This document shows, piece after piece, positions 47,808-57,142 of a stretch of 64,000 nucleotides of DNA (the stretch's first letter is position 1; each line of letters starts with the position of its first letter). The notes beneath the pieces were generated by a model. That model saw only the letters and a program-made list of their open reading frames with translations. It made no database searches and had not been told where the DNA came from. This stretch comes from an uncultured Dehalococcoidia bacterium (lineage in GTDB: Bacteria > Chloroflexota > Dehalococcoidia > Lucifugimonadales > UBA1123), in NCBI GenBank assembly GCA_951812505.1, contig CATOSI010000003.1, positions 806,001 through 870,000 on the forward strand, given 5' to 3'. The translations under genes and the position numbers were made by a program.

Positions 47808-48437
47808 TTAGTCTCCCGACAAGTCTCTCAGCAACGCCACTCTTGTTTCTCTTGGAATGTTGTTCTGCGTAACGTTCAGGCGAATCTGTGTATCGGGCGG
47901 CTCGACGTTCATCTCGTTCAGCAGCGCTCGTGCCGACCCAAGGTTGTCTTCACCGCCTGCCGGATTATAGTGAACGGGAATCACGATCCCCGGACTCAGT
48001 ACACTGACTAGCCTGGAAATCTCCTTGGCTTCCAACGTTCCACTCTCGCTCGCCGGGACGATCAGCACGTCAACCGAACCAAGAGACTCCAACTGTCTCG
48101 ATGCCAGCCTAGCGTTAAGATTCCCCAGGTGGCACACCGACAGGCCTTCGGAACGAATAACGTAAATCGTGTTGATCCGACGGCTGTCCTCTGAATCGTT
48201 CAGAGCCGTTCCGATTCCGGTTACGTTGTAGCCTCTCACTTCGTATTGCCCCGGCCCGTTGAGCACCTTGGGATCGCCACCAACGGACTTGTAATCCGAA
48301 TGAGACGGATAGTCGCAACTGACGGCAACGATATCGGCGTCCGGCTCTCCGCTGTTTCCAGGGTGAGGGTCTGTCAGAAGAGATACGTCTCTGCTCAACA
48401 GTCTTATGGACGAGTGTCCGTGCCAGGTTATCTCCAT
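47808..48437 (-). CDS. MBL-fold protein with degenerate metal site
   Basis: 209 residues, metallo-beta-lactamase fold of the UlaG/UPF0173 type (WHGHSSIRL at the N terminus, GPGQYEVRGYNVTGIGT, IVPVHYNP). The zinc motif HxHxDH that should follow the DIVAVS strand reads CDYPSHSD, so two His and the Asp are replaced. The usual HLGDL is CHLGNL. Catalysis by the standard mechanism is therefore unlikely; it may bind a ligand or another metal. Lies between rho and hrcA, on the opposite strand. Confidence 0.75.
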   Translation of the reverse strand: MEITWHGHSSIRLLSRDVSLLTDPHPGNSGEPDADIVAVSCDYPSHSDYKSVGGDPKVLNGPGQYEVRGYNVTGIGTALNDSEDSRRINTIYVIRSEGLSVCHLGNLNARLASRQLESLGSVDVLIVPASESGTLEAKEISRLVSVLSPGIVIPVHYNPAGGEDNLGSARALLNEMNVEPPDTQIRLNVTQNNIPRETRVALLRDLSGD

Positions 48438-48744
48438 TTGGCTGAATCTCCGATGCAGTGCTTAATTTTCGATACGTCTAACCAGTATAGCTTAGACTCG
48501 ATTGGCCAAAACAGCCGACGCTGAATGGCGAGACGGTTTCAAAAGTTCCCAAGTATCGGCTATGCGTCATTCCCGCGAAGGCGGGAATCCAGGAATTGGT
48601 GGCTTTGTGGTTACTTCATTTCCACTTCTGTGATTGTCTCGAATGGCAGTCGTTACGAATCGGAACACGTTTTCTCAAGTCCGCATCGTGCGTCGTTCGA
48701 CATTTACAGCGCCCCTTAATGTGCTATGCTAAAGTGAGAATCCT
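48438..48744 (+). promoter_or_regulatory. Upstream region of hrcA: repeat core and promoter
   Basis: Contains a core hairpin at 48566-48591 and a promoter TTTACA (48703-48708), 16 bp, TATGCT (48725-48730, preceded by TG). No CIRCE inverted repeat (TTAGCACTC...GAGTGCTAA) is present, so HrcA autoregulation through CIRCE is not supported here. Confidence 0.55.
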
Positions 48745-49848
48745 GTGGTGGCTTTCGAACGGGAGCAAATGGCTCCCCGAGGATATTTCAATACAACCCC
48801 GGACTATATTACAGTGGAAATGCTGACGGAGCGCCAACAGCTAATACTCAAACATATAGTCAACGACTATGTGCATGATGCCACACCCATCGCATCGGAC
48901 AGTCTGACCCGAAAGCACAGCCTTGGCGTCAGCTCTGCGACCGTGCGTAACGAGGTTGCCGCCCTGGAGGATCAGGGCTACATATCCCGCCCCTACGCTT
49001 CCGCAGGGAGCGTCCCGCAGGACATGGCATACAGGCTTTACGTGGAGTCGCTTTTGGCCAACTCCGATCCGCGAATACCCCCACATGCCAGGATTACAAT
49101 CCAGGATCACTTCGACCGAGTACAGCACGACGTGGACAAATGGGGAAATGTAGCAGCAACGCTGATTGCCCAGCTTATGGGAAATCTGGGTATAGCTACA
49201 TTCCCAAAGACCAGTGTATCCAGAATCCGGCATCTCGAACTGGTCCCTGTTCAGGACGTTCTTGCCTTGCTGGTAATAGTCTTGGAACAGGCAAAGCTGC
49301 GCAAGCAATTGATTCGCTTCGACGAGCCCGTCGAAACCACGGAACTTGAATCAATGGGAGTGCGACTCCGTGGTCAGGTAACCGGCATGACCCATGAGGA
49401 GATTGCACACAGTCCCTTCGAACTGACTCCGCACGAGCGCAGGGCGATAGATGCCGCAATAGTCATGCTCGAAGAAGAAGACAGGGCGGACCACGATGAC
49501 CCTTACGTTGACGGACTTCGCAATCTTCTCGACCAGCCCGAATTCGACGACTTCGAAAAGGTTCGGCCCATAATTCGCGGCGTCGAGGATGGAAGTCTCA
49601 TTCAGGCCGCTCTGGACGAAGCCCCGGTGGGACAGGTTGTCCGTGTTGTCATCGGAGGCGAACACAGGGGCGAGGCGCTAAGGCCGCTGAGTGTGGTCAT
49701 CTGCAGGTATGGCGTTCCGGGGCACGCCCTAGGTACCATCGGAGTCGTCGGCCCGACCCGGATGGAGTACTACCGTGCCATATCGGGCGTCAGGTTCATC
49801 TCGTCAATAATGAAAGGCATGGTCGAGTCCGTTTACGGCGCGGCATAA
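48745..49848 (+). CDS. hrcA: Heat-inducible transcription repressor HrcA
   Basis: Winged-helix repressor of chaperone genes. The core begins LTERQQLILKHIVNDYVHDA, then the DNA-binding helix SSATVRNEVAALEDQGYISRPYASAGSVP, and the C-terminal VIGGEHRGEALRPLSVVICRYGVPG with ISSIMKGMVESVYG. The frame opens at GTG 48745, giving 367 residues; ATG 48769 (close to a GGGAG) or ATG 48820, the position at which most HrcA proteins begin, may be the real start. grpE, dnaK and dnaJ are not adjacent; ffh follows by 34 bp. Confidence 0.88.
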   Translation: MVAFEREQMAPRGYFNTTPDYITVEMLTERQQLILKHIVNDYVHDATPIASDSLTRKHSLGVSSATVRNEVAALEDQGYISRPYASAGSVPQDMAYRLYVESLLANSDPRIPPHARITIQDHFDRVQHDVDKWGNVAATLIAQLMGNLGIATFPKTSVSRIRHLELVPVQDVLALLVIVLEQAKLRKQLIRFDEPVETTELESMGVRLRGQVTGMTHEEIAHSPFELTPHERRAIDAAIVMLEEEDRADHDDPYVDGLRNLLDQPEFDDFEKVRPIIRGVEDGSLIQAALDEAPVGQVVRVVIGGEHRGEALRPLSVVICRYGVPGHALGTIGVVGPTRMEYYRAISGVRFISSIMKGMVESVYGAA

Positions 49849-49882
49849 CCCGCCAACTTTACGCGGCGCACGGAGTGATTTC

Positions 49883-51217
49883 ATGTTCGAGGCCCTCTCC
49901 GAGAAACTCAACGGGATATTCTACAAGCTTGGCACCAAGGGCAGGCTGACCGAAAAGGACATTGACGCATCGCTCAGAGAAGTGCGCATGGCCCTCCTCG
50001 AAGCCGATGTCAACTTCAGAGTCGCGCGCCAACTCGTTTCCACTATCAAGGATCGAGCCCTAGCCGAGGACCTGCTCACAAGGCTCACGCCGGGCCAGCA
50101 GGTCGTCAAGATAACCCAGGAAGAACTCACTAAGGTTATAACGGGCGGCAGCCACAGAATCGAAAACCCTCCGAAGCAGCCCGGCGTTATTCTGGTCGCC
50201 GGTTTGAACGGCGCTGGCAAAACCACTCTGGCCGCTAAACTCGCCCGGCACTTGCAGCAGGCCGGGCAGTCCTCCATGCTGGTCGCCGCCGACCTCCACA
50301 GGCCCGCGGCAATTGACCAGTTAGAGACTCTGGCTGGCCAGATTGAAATTCCTGTGTATTCCGACAGAAAGGCTCGCGACACTAACAAAGTCGCAAAGGC
50401 GGGAATCGCGAGCGGACGCGAGAGTGGCGCCAACTGGGTGATCGTGGATACCGCCGGAAGGTTCCAGGTGGACGAAGAGCTGATGGACGAACTCGAGTCC
50501 GTCCACAAAGCCGTGTCTCCCGTCGAGACGCTGCTCGTTCTGGACGCGATGACCGGACAGGAGGCCGTCCGCGTCGCCGAGGAGTTTCATGAGCGCCTGA
50601 ACGTAACCGGCCTGGTTCTCACCAAGATGGACGGCGACGCTCGTGGCGGCGCGGCGCTGTCCATAACCAAGGTCACAGGCATCCCTATTAAGTTCATCGG
50701 CACCGGCGAGCGAGTCGAAGCCCTGGAGCAGATGCACCCCGACAGACTCGCGTCCAGAATCCTGGGAATGGGCGACGTGGAGGGCCTGATCGAAAAGGCT
50801 CAACTCGACTTCGACGAAGAGCGCGCACTGGAACTGGACCGCAAGCTAAGACAGGCCCGGTTCGACCTCGAAGACTTCCTGGAACAGTTGCAGCAGTTGA
50901 AGAAGATGGGGCCGATGAGCCAGATCCTCGATATGGTACCCGGCTTCTCGGGCGTCAAAGGAAAGCTGAACTCAGACCAGCTCGACGGGGACAATCTCAA
51001 GCGTGTCGAGGCAATCATCTATTCCATGACCCCTCAGGAGCGCAAGAGGCCCGACATCATCAGCGGCAGCAGACGCAGGCGTATTGCAAGGGGCAGTGGC
51101 ACGTCGCCGCGCGAGGTCAATCAGCTTCTCAACCAGTTCCGACAGATGCAGAAGATGATGAAGCAAATGTCCACCGGGCGAGGCCGCAACCAGATGATGA
51201 AGATGTTCGGCGGCTGA
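49883..51217 (+). CDS. ffh: Signal recognition particle GTPase Ffh
   Basis: Binds signal sequences of nascent membrane proteins together with 4.5S RNA and delivers them to FtsY. 444 residues: N domain 1-95, G domain with G1 GLNGAGKT at 107-114, DTAGRFQVDEELM (G3), TKMDGDARGG (G4), and a Met-rich M domain (MSQILDMVPGFSGVKGKL..., SGSRRRRIARGSGTSPREVN, QMQKMMKQMS). Follows hrcA closely, so probably in its transcript. Confidence 0.97.
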   Translation: MFEALSEKLNGIFYKLGTKGRLTEKDIDASLREVRMALLEADVNFRVARQLVSTIKDRALAEDLLTRLTPGQQVVKITQEELTKVITGGSHRIENPPKQPGVILVAGLNGAGKTTLAAKLARHLQQAGQSSMLVAADLHRPAAIDQLETLAGQIEIPVYSDRKARDTNKVAKAGIASGRESGANWVIVDTAGRFQVDEELMDELESVHKAVSPVETLLVLDAMTGQEAVRVAEEFHERLNVTGLVLTKMDGDARGGAALSITKVTGIPIKFIGTGERVEALEQMHPDRLASRILGMGDVEGLIEKAQLDFDEERALELDRKLRQARFDLEDFLEQLQQLKKMGPMSQILDMVPGFSGVKGKLNSDQLDGDNLKRVEAIIYSMTPQERKRPDIISGSRRRRIARGSGTSPREVNQLLNQFRQMQKMMKQMSTGRGRNQMMKMFGG

Positions 51218-51386
51218 TTCTCTTTCTGCGGAGTCCCACTAAATCAGCAGGGCATTTCCGAAGTTGCCGTTCATGGCTCATAGCCCCGCTTTCGTCATTC
51301 CCGCCTTCGCGGGAATCCAGTGGAGGGGTGCGGGCGAATCCTGGACAGCCTCGACTTTGAAAAGGCCCTGCCAAATCAGAGTCGTT
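51218..51386. repeat. Convergent intergenic region with core hairpin
   Basis: A core hairpin at 51294-51320 has the loop inverted (CCCGC-CTTC-GCGGG), meaning the element sits in flipped orientation relative to its flank. It may terminate ffh and the protease gene. Confidence 0.7.
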
Positions 51387-52898
51387 TCAGTTCTCGACCA
51401 CAAATGGCCCAGTCATCGGGTCCTGAAACTCGAGCGCAGAAAAAAGAGCTCTTGTAGAACGAAGATCCGGTGCTATGAACACCCGCACCTCGTCGCCGCT
51501 TGCCCATATTCCCATGGTTCCCCGGTCACTCGTCTCCAATATGTGCCCCTGTACTTGGGAGTAGGCAACTTCCGTCCACTCCTCTTTACTGACAGCCCGT
51601 CCATACTCTTTAAATGAGTCCGCGAATTCACTTGCGTCCTCTTCCGTATCCCAGACGCTGAAGATTACTAGCGCATCATCAATGTTGCGTGTCTCGATTA
51701 GCAGAAACTCGTCCCCTCCCCATCCCGCCGCCGCCGATGCGGCGACCTCCTGCTCCAGTTCGCTCTCCAGATATGAACGTAGGAACAGCTCGCCCATCAC
51801 GTTTCTTTCGATTGCGGTCCACCCTGTCCCCAGCAATTCGGTGGGATCAGGAATAGATACTTTAATCGGTTCTTCGCCGGCATCGTACTTTTCCGGGTGA
51901 ATGATCTGCTCCGTAGAAGCGGGCAGCGTCCCGTAGGCAAGGTTGATATGGCTGAAGTCGTTAGTCTTCAGATACAGGTTCACCGCGAACTGGTAGCCCT
52001 CTGAATACGGGAACGTAATGGTGCTCTGGATGAAAGTAGGAGCGGCATAGAAAGCCGTCAGGTCCTCGCTTCCGCGACTGCTCTGTGCTTCTGTCTGCTG
52101 GTCCTCGTCGAAATAGGTCAGCATATACAGCAGTTCCGACAACAACGCATCGCCTTCTATGAGTGCGCGCAGCGCCATCCGCCTGTCTCCGTTGGACTCT
52201 ATTCCGTCCCTGAGTCCGCCTATGTCGAATTCATACTGTTGCAGCGCGTGCGTAACTTCGTGTGCGACGGTTAGGCGGTCGTTAAGCGTGAACTCATCCT
52301 TTTCGGAGAGAAGATACATCTTGTCTTCGTCGGTGTCGTAGAATCCGAGAACTATGTCCGCGTAAACATCCGTCAGAATCTGCGCGAGGTCGGCGTCCCG
52401 TTCGATTATGCCAAGCCTGCGGTACAGACGTGTATCGAGCGCCAGCTCTTCCGAATCTTCCTCCAGGCCTTCCAGGAACAGTCTGCGGAACTCTTCCTTA
52501 TCTATAAGCTCACGAGACACAAGTTCAGTGGTGGGCAGGTTTCGAGTTATGGATGTCTTATATGCTATCGCGTCCAGACGCTGGTCCAGGTCCGTCGGGA
52601 ACGCGCTGGTCGGCGTCGGTGTCTCGTAAAGCACTTCAACTGTAGGCAGTATGATCGGAGTGGGTGCGAAAGTCGGAGTAGGGACAGGCGTGTTCGTGGG
52701 TCGTGGTGTCGGTGTCAGAGTCGGCGCCGGAGTGGCGGTTGGTGGAGCGGGCGTCGGTGTAGATGTCGGTACAAGCGTAGCCGTCGGTGGGACCGGTATA
52801 GGAGTCGGAGTGGGTTCAGGCGTGTCTGAACATGCTCCCATGACGGCGACCAGCAGTACCAGTATTGCGGCAAATCTCAATTGCAAGCTCACATTCAC
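51387..52898 (-). CDS. Lipoprotein zinc metalloprotease-like protein
   Basis: 503 residues. Lipobox VMGAC (Cys23), then a Thr/Pro-rich linker (25-98) probably crossing the cell-wall layer, then a soluble domain with HEVTH at 213-217 and a Glu in EGDALLSE (249), a plausible third zinc ligand, as in gluzincins. The rest (about 260-503) is unrecognised and has DALVIFSVWDTEEDASEFADSF, a lipoprotein-like repeat region. Envelope function is inferred. Alone on the minus strand between ffh and the Bax-inhibitor gene. Confidence 0.72.
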   Translation of the reverse strand: MNVSLQLRFAAILVLLVAVMGACSDTPEPTPTPIPVPPTATLVPTSTPTPAPPTATPAPTLTPTPRPTNTPVPTPTFAPTPIILPTVEVLYETPTPTSAFPTDLDQRLDAIAYKTSITRNLPTTELVSRELIDKEEFRRLFLEGLEEDSEELALDTRLYRRLGIIERDADLAQILTDVYADIVLGFYDTDEDKMYLLSEKDEFTLNDRLTVAHEVTHALQQYEFDIGGLRDGIESNGDRRMALRALIEGDALLSELLYMLTYFDEDQQTEAQSSRGSEDLTAFYAAPTFIQSTITFPYSEGYQFAVNLYLKTNDFSHINLAYGTLPASTEQIIHPEKYDAGEEPIKVSIPDPTELLGTGWTAIERNVMGELFLRSYLESELEQEVAASAAAGWGGDEFLLIETRNIDDALVIFSVWDTEEDASEFADSFKEYGRAVSKEEWTEVAYSQVQGHILETSDRGTMGIWASGDEVRVFIAPDLRSTRALFSALEFQDPMTGPFVVEN

Positions 52899-53070
52899 AA
52901 AACATAGGCAACACTCAAGTTGCCATAGGAAGTATCGGGATGTGGACGGTCTGAGTCAAGCCAAATCCACACTCGAACGCTCTCCAGCGTCGCCCTGCGC
53001 ACGACTTCGGAGTACAGATGCATCCAGGGCTGGGACAGCCATTATTTGGAGAGAATTACTGGATGCGCTT
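52899..53070. other. Intergenic region, nothing definite
   Basis: 172 bp between two minus-strand genes. It should carry the protease promoter; no clear motif or repeat was found. Confidence 0.3.
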
Positions 53071-53793
53071 CTAGTCGTCCGACATGAACCCCAGCAAGTT
53101 CAGCAGAATTATGAATATGTTGAGCGCATTAAGATACAACCCGATGCTGCCGATCACCGCCACCTGGTTCGCTACCTGAGCGTCGCCGCGCATCGCCGCG
53201 TCCTGTGCCAGTTCCTTCATCTGCTTCGTCTCCCACACCGTCAGCCCCAGGAAGATTGGCAGAAGCACGATGTTGATGAGCAGGAATAGAACCCCGGACT
53301 GTAACAGCAGCATATTGATCAGGCTCACGATCACGACACCGATGAGGCCGAAAATAAGCATCGGCCCCAGCTTCGTAAGATCCTTCTTGGTCGTCATGCC
53401 CACTACGCTCATCGCTATGAACATCCCTGCTGTCAGCACGAACGCCATGCCAATCGTGCCGGTCGTGTATGTTGTCAGAATAGGTGAGAGGAACAGTCCC
53501 GCTATTCCCGTAAATGACAGGTATAGGACTGTCCCGAGCCCCGTATTGCCTCGCCTGACCACAGCGTTCGCGCCCATCAGAACGCCGAACATTATCCCGA
53601 GCATGAGCAGCATCCCTATCCAGCCGAAGCTGAATATGATGTCCCCAACACCGAGCATGTCGCCGACCCAAATGGCGGCCCCGGTCGTAACAATACCCAG
53701 CGCCACCAGCCCATACATTCGCGCCATCGCGTCCGTGAAGATCGCGTTGACGCGATCCTGACCTATGGAAATACTGTATTGTTCAGTTGACAT
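53071..53793 (-). CDS. Bax inhibitor-1/YccA family membrane protein
   Basis: 240 residues with seven hydrophobic helices, TMBIM fold; bacterial members (YetJ, YccA) act as pH-sensitive calcium leak channels or FtsH modulators. The N-terminal segment before the first helix is short, and the last helix ends NIFIILLNLLGFMSDD with the paired Asp expected in this family. The start is set at 53793, where GAGG lies 6 bp upstream, not at 53829. Confidence 0.88.
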   Translation of the reverse strand: MSTEQYSISIGQDRVNAIFTDAMARMYGLVALGIVTTGAAIWVGDMLGVGDIIFSFGWIGMLLMLGIMFGVLMGANAVVRRGNTGLGTVLYLSFTGIAGLFLSPILTTYTTGTIGMAFVLTAGMFIAMSVVGMTTKKDLTKLGPMLIFGLIGVVIVSLINMLLLQSGVLFLLINIVLLPIFLGLTVWETKQMKELAQDAAMRGDAQVANQVAVIGSIGLYLNALNIFIILLNLLGFMSDD

Positions 53794-53876
53794 AGCAGAC
53801 CTCACTACACACTTGTGAATTACCAACACCCTTACTACATGATAACCTCAATTCAACACTAATTTGCAACAGTGCA

Positions 53877-53934
53877 CGGACAGATTCGTGTCCGATGTCG
53901 TTTACTTGGATTGAAGTGTATATCTGACTATAAT
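53877..53934 (+). promoter_or_regulatory. Promoter of the HAD gene with upstream inverted repeat
   Basis: TTGGAT (53906-53911), 17 bp, TATAAT (53929-53934). A perfect inverted repeat CGGACA-N6-TGTCCG at 53877-53894 sits just before the -35 and could be an operator. The stretch also serves the divergent Bax-inhibitor gene. Confidence 0.7.
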
Positions 53935-53993
53935 CTCCGGGCAATTCATGCAGTGTTGCATTAACCACACCGTGTCGCGTAGGAGAACGACTA

Positions 53994-54647
53994 TTGATCA
54001 AAGCGCTGATCTTCGACTTTGATGGTCTGATCATAGATACCGAGACACCCGAATACGATTCTTGGAGTGAATTGTTCGCTTCATACGGCGTCGAATTGGA
54101 CAGGAAGATGTGGGAAGAATCCATCGGCGCGGCCGCGCTGGACATTTACGGACTCTTGGAAGAAATCTCTGGACGGCGCATCGAGCGCGATATTGTCAGA
54201 CCTCGCCGTCGCCGGCGATACCTGGAGGGCGTCGAGCGAAACCCGGTACTTCCTGGCGTGTCGGACTACATCCGAACCGCGAAACTGTTGGGACTCAAGC
54301 TGGCCGTAGCGTCCAGTTCAAGCGCCGGCTGGGCTGCTGGACACCTGGAGAGCAGAAAGTTGCTCCACAACTTCGAGTTCGTCCTGAGCGCCGGTGATGT
54401 ATCCAACGTGAAGCCAGATCCCGAACTGTACCAGACTGCGATTCAGCGACTTGGAGTCCAAGGGCACGAGGCAGTGGCATTTGAAGATTCTGCCAATGGT
54501 CTGGCATCGGCAAAGGCGGCTGGCCTATATTGCGTTGTCGTACCGAACCCGATGACAAGGTATATGAATTTCGAAGAAGCTGATTTGTGTCTGGAAAAAC
54601 TCGCGGACATGACTCTGGGTAGCCTGCTTAAGGAGCTGCAACGCTGA
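53994..54647 (+). CDS. HAD-superfamily phosphatase/phosphoglucomutase-like
   Basis: 217 residues. Motif I DFDGLIIDTE with the nucleophile Asp near the N terminus, motif II in AVASSSS, motif III Lys in NVKPDPELY, motif IV AFEDSANGL: all four HAD motifs, with an alpha-helical cap typical of beta-phosphoglucomutase and related sugar phosphatases. Start codon is TTG, placed 7 bp after AGGAG. Substrate not determined. Confidence 0.88.
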   Translation: MIKALIFDFDGLIIDTETPEYDSWSELFASYGVELDRKMWEESIGAAALDIYGLLEEISGRRIERDIVRPRRRRRYLEGVERNPVLPGVSDYIRTAKLLGLKLAVASSSSAGWAAGHLESRKLLHNFEFVLSAGDVSNVKPDPELYQTAIQRLGVQGHEAVAFEDSANGLASAKAAGLYCVVVPNPMTRYMNFEEADLCLEKLADMTLGSLLKELQR

Positions 54648-54718
54648 CGCCCGATGCACAGTCAGGGTAGGGGAGACCAGCGCAATAAGATTCCTGTACA
54701 ACTATTCTTTCTCAGCAA

Positions 54719-57142
54719 TCAGTAAATCGCCTTAGACTCCTTCAACCGCTCCAACTCCGCTTCATCATACCCAAGCAACCTCCCGACTACCGCGTCGTTG
54801 TGCTCCCCAACAAGTGGGGCCGAGTAATATGCCGGCCTCTCGATGTCGCTGAACCTGATCGGCAGTCCTGCCACCTCGCGCGTCCCCACTTCCGTATGGT
54901 CCATCTCGATGATGATTCCCCGCTCCCTGAAGTGCGGGTCTCCCAGTAGCGCCACCGCATCCATTATTGGTCCCGCGGCGACACCTTCGCTCTGCAAGAG
55001 TTCCGCTACTTCCATCGGAGGTCTGTTGATCGCCCAATTCCCCACGATCCTGTCTAGTTCGTCCTCGTTTTCCTTCCGTGCGTCGAGACTCGAGAAACGT
55101 ATATCCGACGACAATTCGGGACTTCCCATGATCCGGCACAACGTAGCCCACTCCTCGTCCGACTGGACCGCAATCGCCACCCACTGGTCATCCCCTTCAC
55201 AACGATAAACATTGTGCGGCGCCATATTCGGATCCCGGTTCCCGATTCTCTCCGCCACACGTCCGTTCATCGTGTAGTCCAGGAACGCCTCCGGGAGCAT
55301 ACCGCTCACGACCTCTGCCATAGCCGCTTCGATTCGCTGACCCTCGCCCGTCTTGTCCCTGTGCCACAGCGCGCTCAGCACCGAGTGCACCATCATCGTG
55401 CCGACAAGGTAGTCCGGCCAGTTCCCGCCCAGATTCTGTGGTCGCCCGCCTTCATACCCTGTAACCGATGGCTGACCCGCATACGAGCACACATTAGGGC
55501 CAAACCCCGTCGCTTCACGGTCAGGCCCGAACGTGCCCATTGAAGACCCACTCAGCAAAATCAAGTCCGGCCTGACTTTCCTCAGATCGTCATAGCCCAG
55601 ACCCAGCCTGTCAAGCACGCCCGTGGAAAAATTCTCCATCACGACGTCACTCACGGCGACGATCTCTTTCACGAGTTCCTGCGCCTCGGGGTCGCGAATG
55701 TTAAGTGTCACTCCGCGCTTGCTGTGATTCAGGCAGTTCCATACCGCAGACCGATTCGGTCCTGCTACTCCGTCTGCGCCCCCGCCTAACCCGCTCCTGC
55801 CCAGCTCCAGGCGCGTATTCGACTCCACCCTGATGACTTCAGCTCCGAGCGAACCCAGCCAACCGCCCGCGTAGGGCACCGAAAGGATCCAGCCGAAGTC
55901 CACTATCCTGATGCCCTCGAGCGGCCTGCTGCGGTCGCCCGCCGCCGCTTCCTTGCGCGGCGCGGCGCCGTTCGAGGCAGGCCAAAGCGAGTCCGGCTCA
56001 TCCTGTGCCAGCCTGGGGGCCGGTCTCTTCAGTTCCCACGGCGTATTCGAGAATCTGATCGTGGGGCCTGGCTGCACCATCGCGCTATTCCTGGTTCGAC
56101 CATTCTGCGAGACGAAAAACCCGCGTTCCCTGTAGTGACCCGATTCCACGATCTCATCCACGCTCTGTACCGGAAAGCAGGGTATCCCGCGCGATTGAAG
56201 CAACTCGTAGAGTTCGTGCCTCTTGAAACCCTTCACCCACGCCGACACATTGCTCTCTATCTCCTCCATACCCTCCCTGCGTCCGCTGAGTTCGGCGTAC
56301 TCTTCTTTCTCGGCCCACTCTGGATTGCCCATCAGTACCTTCAGAGACTTCCACCAGTGGTTCATTATGAAAGTCGCGGTTGCATAGCCGTCCTTGCATT
56401 CCCAAATCCACGGGAACATGCCCTTTTCCCTGGTCTCTGGCATCTGCGAAATGTCGTAAGAGAACGTGGCGAAGTTGCCGCGTATGTGACTGGAGACAGC
56501 GTCCATCGCCGAAACGTCAACTTCCTGTCCCTGCCCATACTTCTCTCTGTGGAACAGCGCGCACATCGCGCCCGCTGCTGCTACCCATCCCGCGAGATAC
56601 ATGGACTGGTTTCCCCGAGCCCTTAGAGGACGCTGGTTTTCAGGGTCCGTTACGAACATCGCCGGACTCTCCCAGCCCATGCCCCCCATGTGCCACGCGA
56701 TAAGGTCCGTACCCTTCCAGTCTCTGTACGGGCCTGTGTTTCCGAACGGAGTCGCATACGCCCTGATCAGACGCGAATCGAGAGAGCCCACCGTTTCGGA
56801 GTCGATTCCCAACTCCTTCGCCCGGGTGGGCTGAACGTCTGAAACGAAAATGTCGGCACCCGAAATAAGTTCGTACGAACGTCGTCGGTCACCATCGAGG
56901 TGGAGATCCAGGGACATCCCCCTCTTGTTCGCGTTCAGGTACATGAACAAGCCGGACGACTCAGAATCAGCAGCATCATTCGGAAAGGGTCCGACCTTCC
57001 GCAGCAGATTTCCGCTAGGCGGTTCCACCTTCACTACGTCCGCGCCGAGGTCGGCAAACGCCTTGCCGCACATTGCCCCTGCGTGCCCGATGCTGTATTC
57101 GACTACCCTGATATCCGACAGTGCGCCCGCGCTCATGCTCAC
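54719..57142 (-). CDS. Fused tandem CaiB/BaiF CoA-transferase
   Basis: 807 residues made of two full class III CoA-transferase domains (about 6-385 and 410-800). Each begins alike: DIRVVEYSIGHAGAMCGKAFADLGADVVKVEPP and RIVDFGWILSVPYAGGWLGSLGAEVIRVE. The Asp near GQGQEVDVSAMDA, expected for catalysis, is present in domain 1; the matching stretch in domain 2, GEGQRIEAAMAEV, has Glu or no acid in its place. Class III enzymes normally act as dimers, so this may be a pseudo-dimer with one active half. CoA acceptor and donor unknown. Confidence 0.88.
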   Translation of the reverse strand: MSMSAGALSDIRVVEYSIGHAGAMCGKAFADLGADVVKVEPPSGNLLRKVGPFPNDAADSESSGLFMYLNANKRGMSLDLHLDGDRRRSYELISGADIFVSDVQPTRAKELGIDSETVGSLDSRLIRAYATPFGNTGPYRDWKGTDLIAWHMGGMGWESPAMFVTDPENQRPLRARGNQSMYLAGWVAAAGAMCALFHREKYGQGQEVDVSAMDAVSSHIRGNFATFSYDISQMPETREKGMFPWIWECKDGYATATFIMNHWWKSLKVLMGNPEWAEKEEYAELSGRREGMEEIESNVSAWVKGFKRHELYELLQSRGIPCFPVQSVDEIVESGHYRERGFFVSQNGRTRNSAMVQPGPTIRFSNTPWELKRPAPRLAQDEPDSLWPASNGAAPRKEAAAGDRSRPLEGIRIVDFGWILSVPYAGGWLGSLGAEVIRVESNTRLELGRSGLGGGADGVAGPNRSAVWNCLNHSKRGVTLNIRDPEAQELVKEIVAVSDVVMENFSTGVLDRLGLGYDDLRKVRPDLILLSGSSMGTFGPDREATGFGPNVCSYAGQPSVTGYEGGRPQNLGGNWPDYLVGTMMVHSVLSALWHRDKTGEGQRIEAAMAEVVSGMLPEAFLDYTMNGRVAERIGNRDPNMAPHNVYRCEGDDQWVAIAVQSDEEWATLCRIMGSPELSSDIRFSSLDARKENEDELDRIVGNWAINRPPMEVAELLQSEGVAAGPIMDAVALLGDPHFRERGIIIEMDHTEVGTREVAGLPIRFSDIERPAYYSAPLVGEHNDAVVGRLLGYDEAELERLKESKAIY

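Noticed and set aside
48438..48744. CIRCE operator for hrcA
   Set aside because: No TTAGCACTC-N9-GAGTGCTAA or close variant found.
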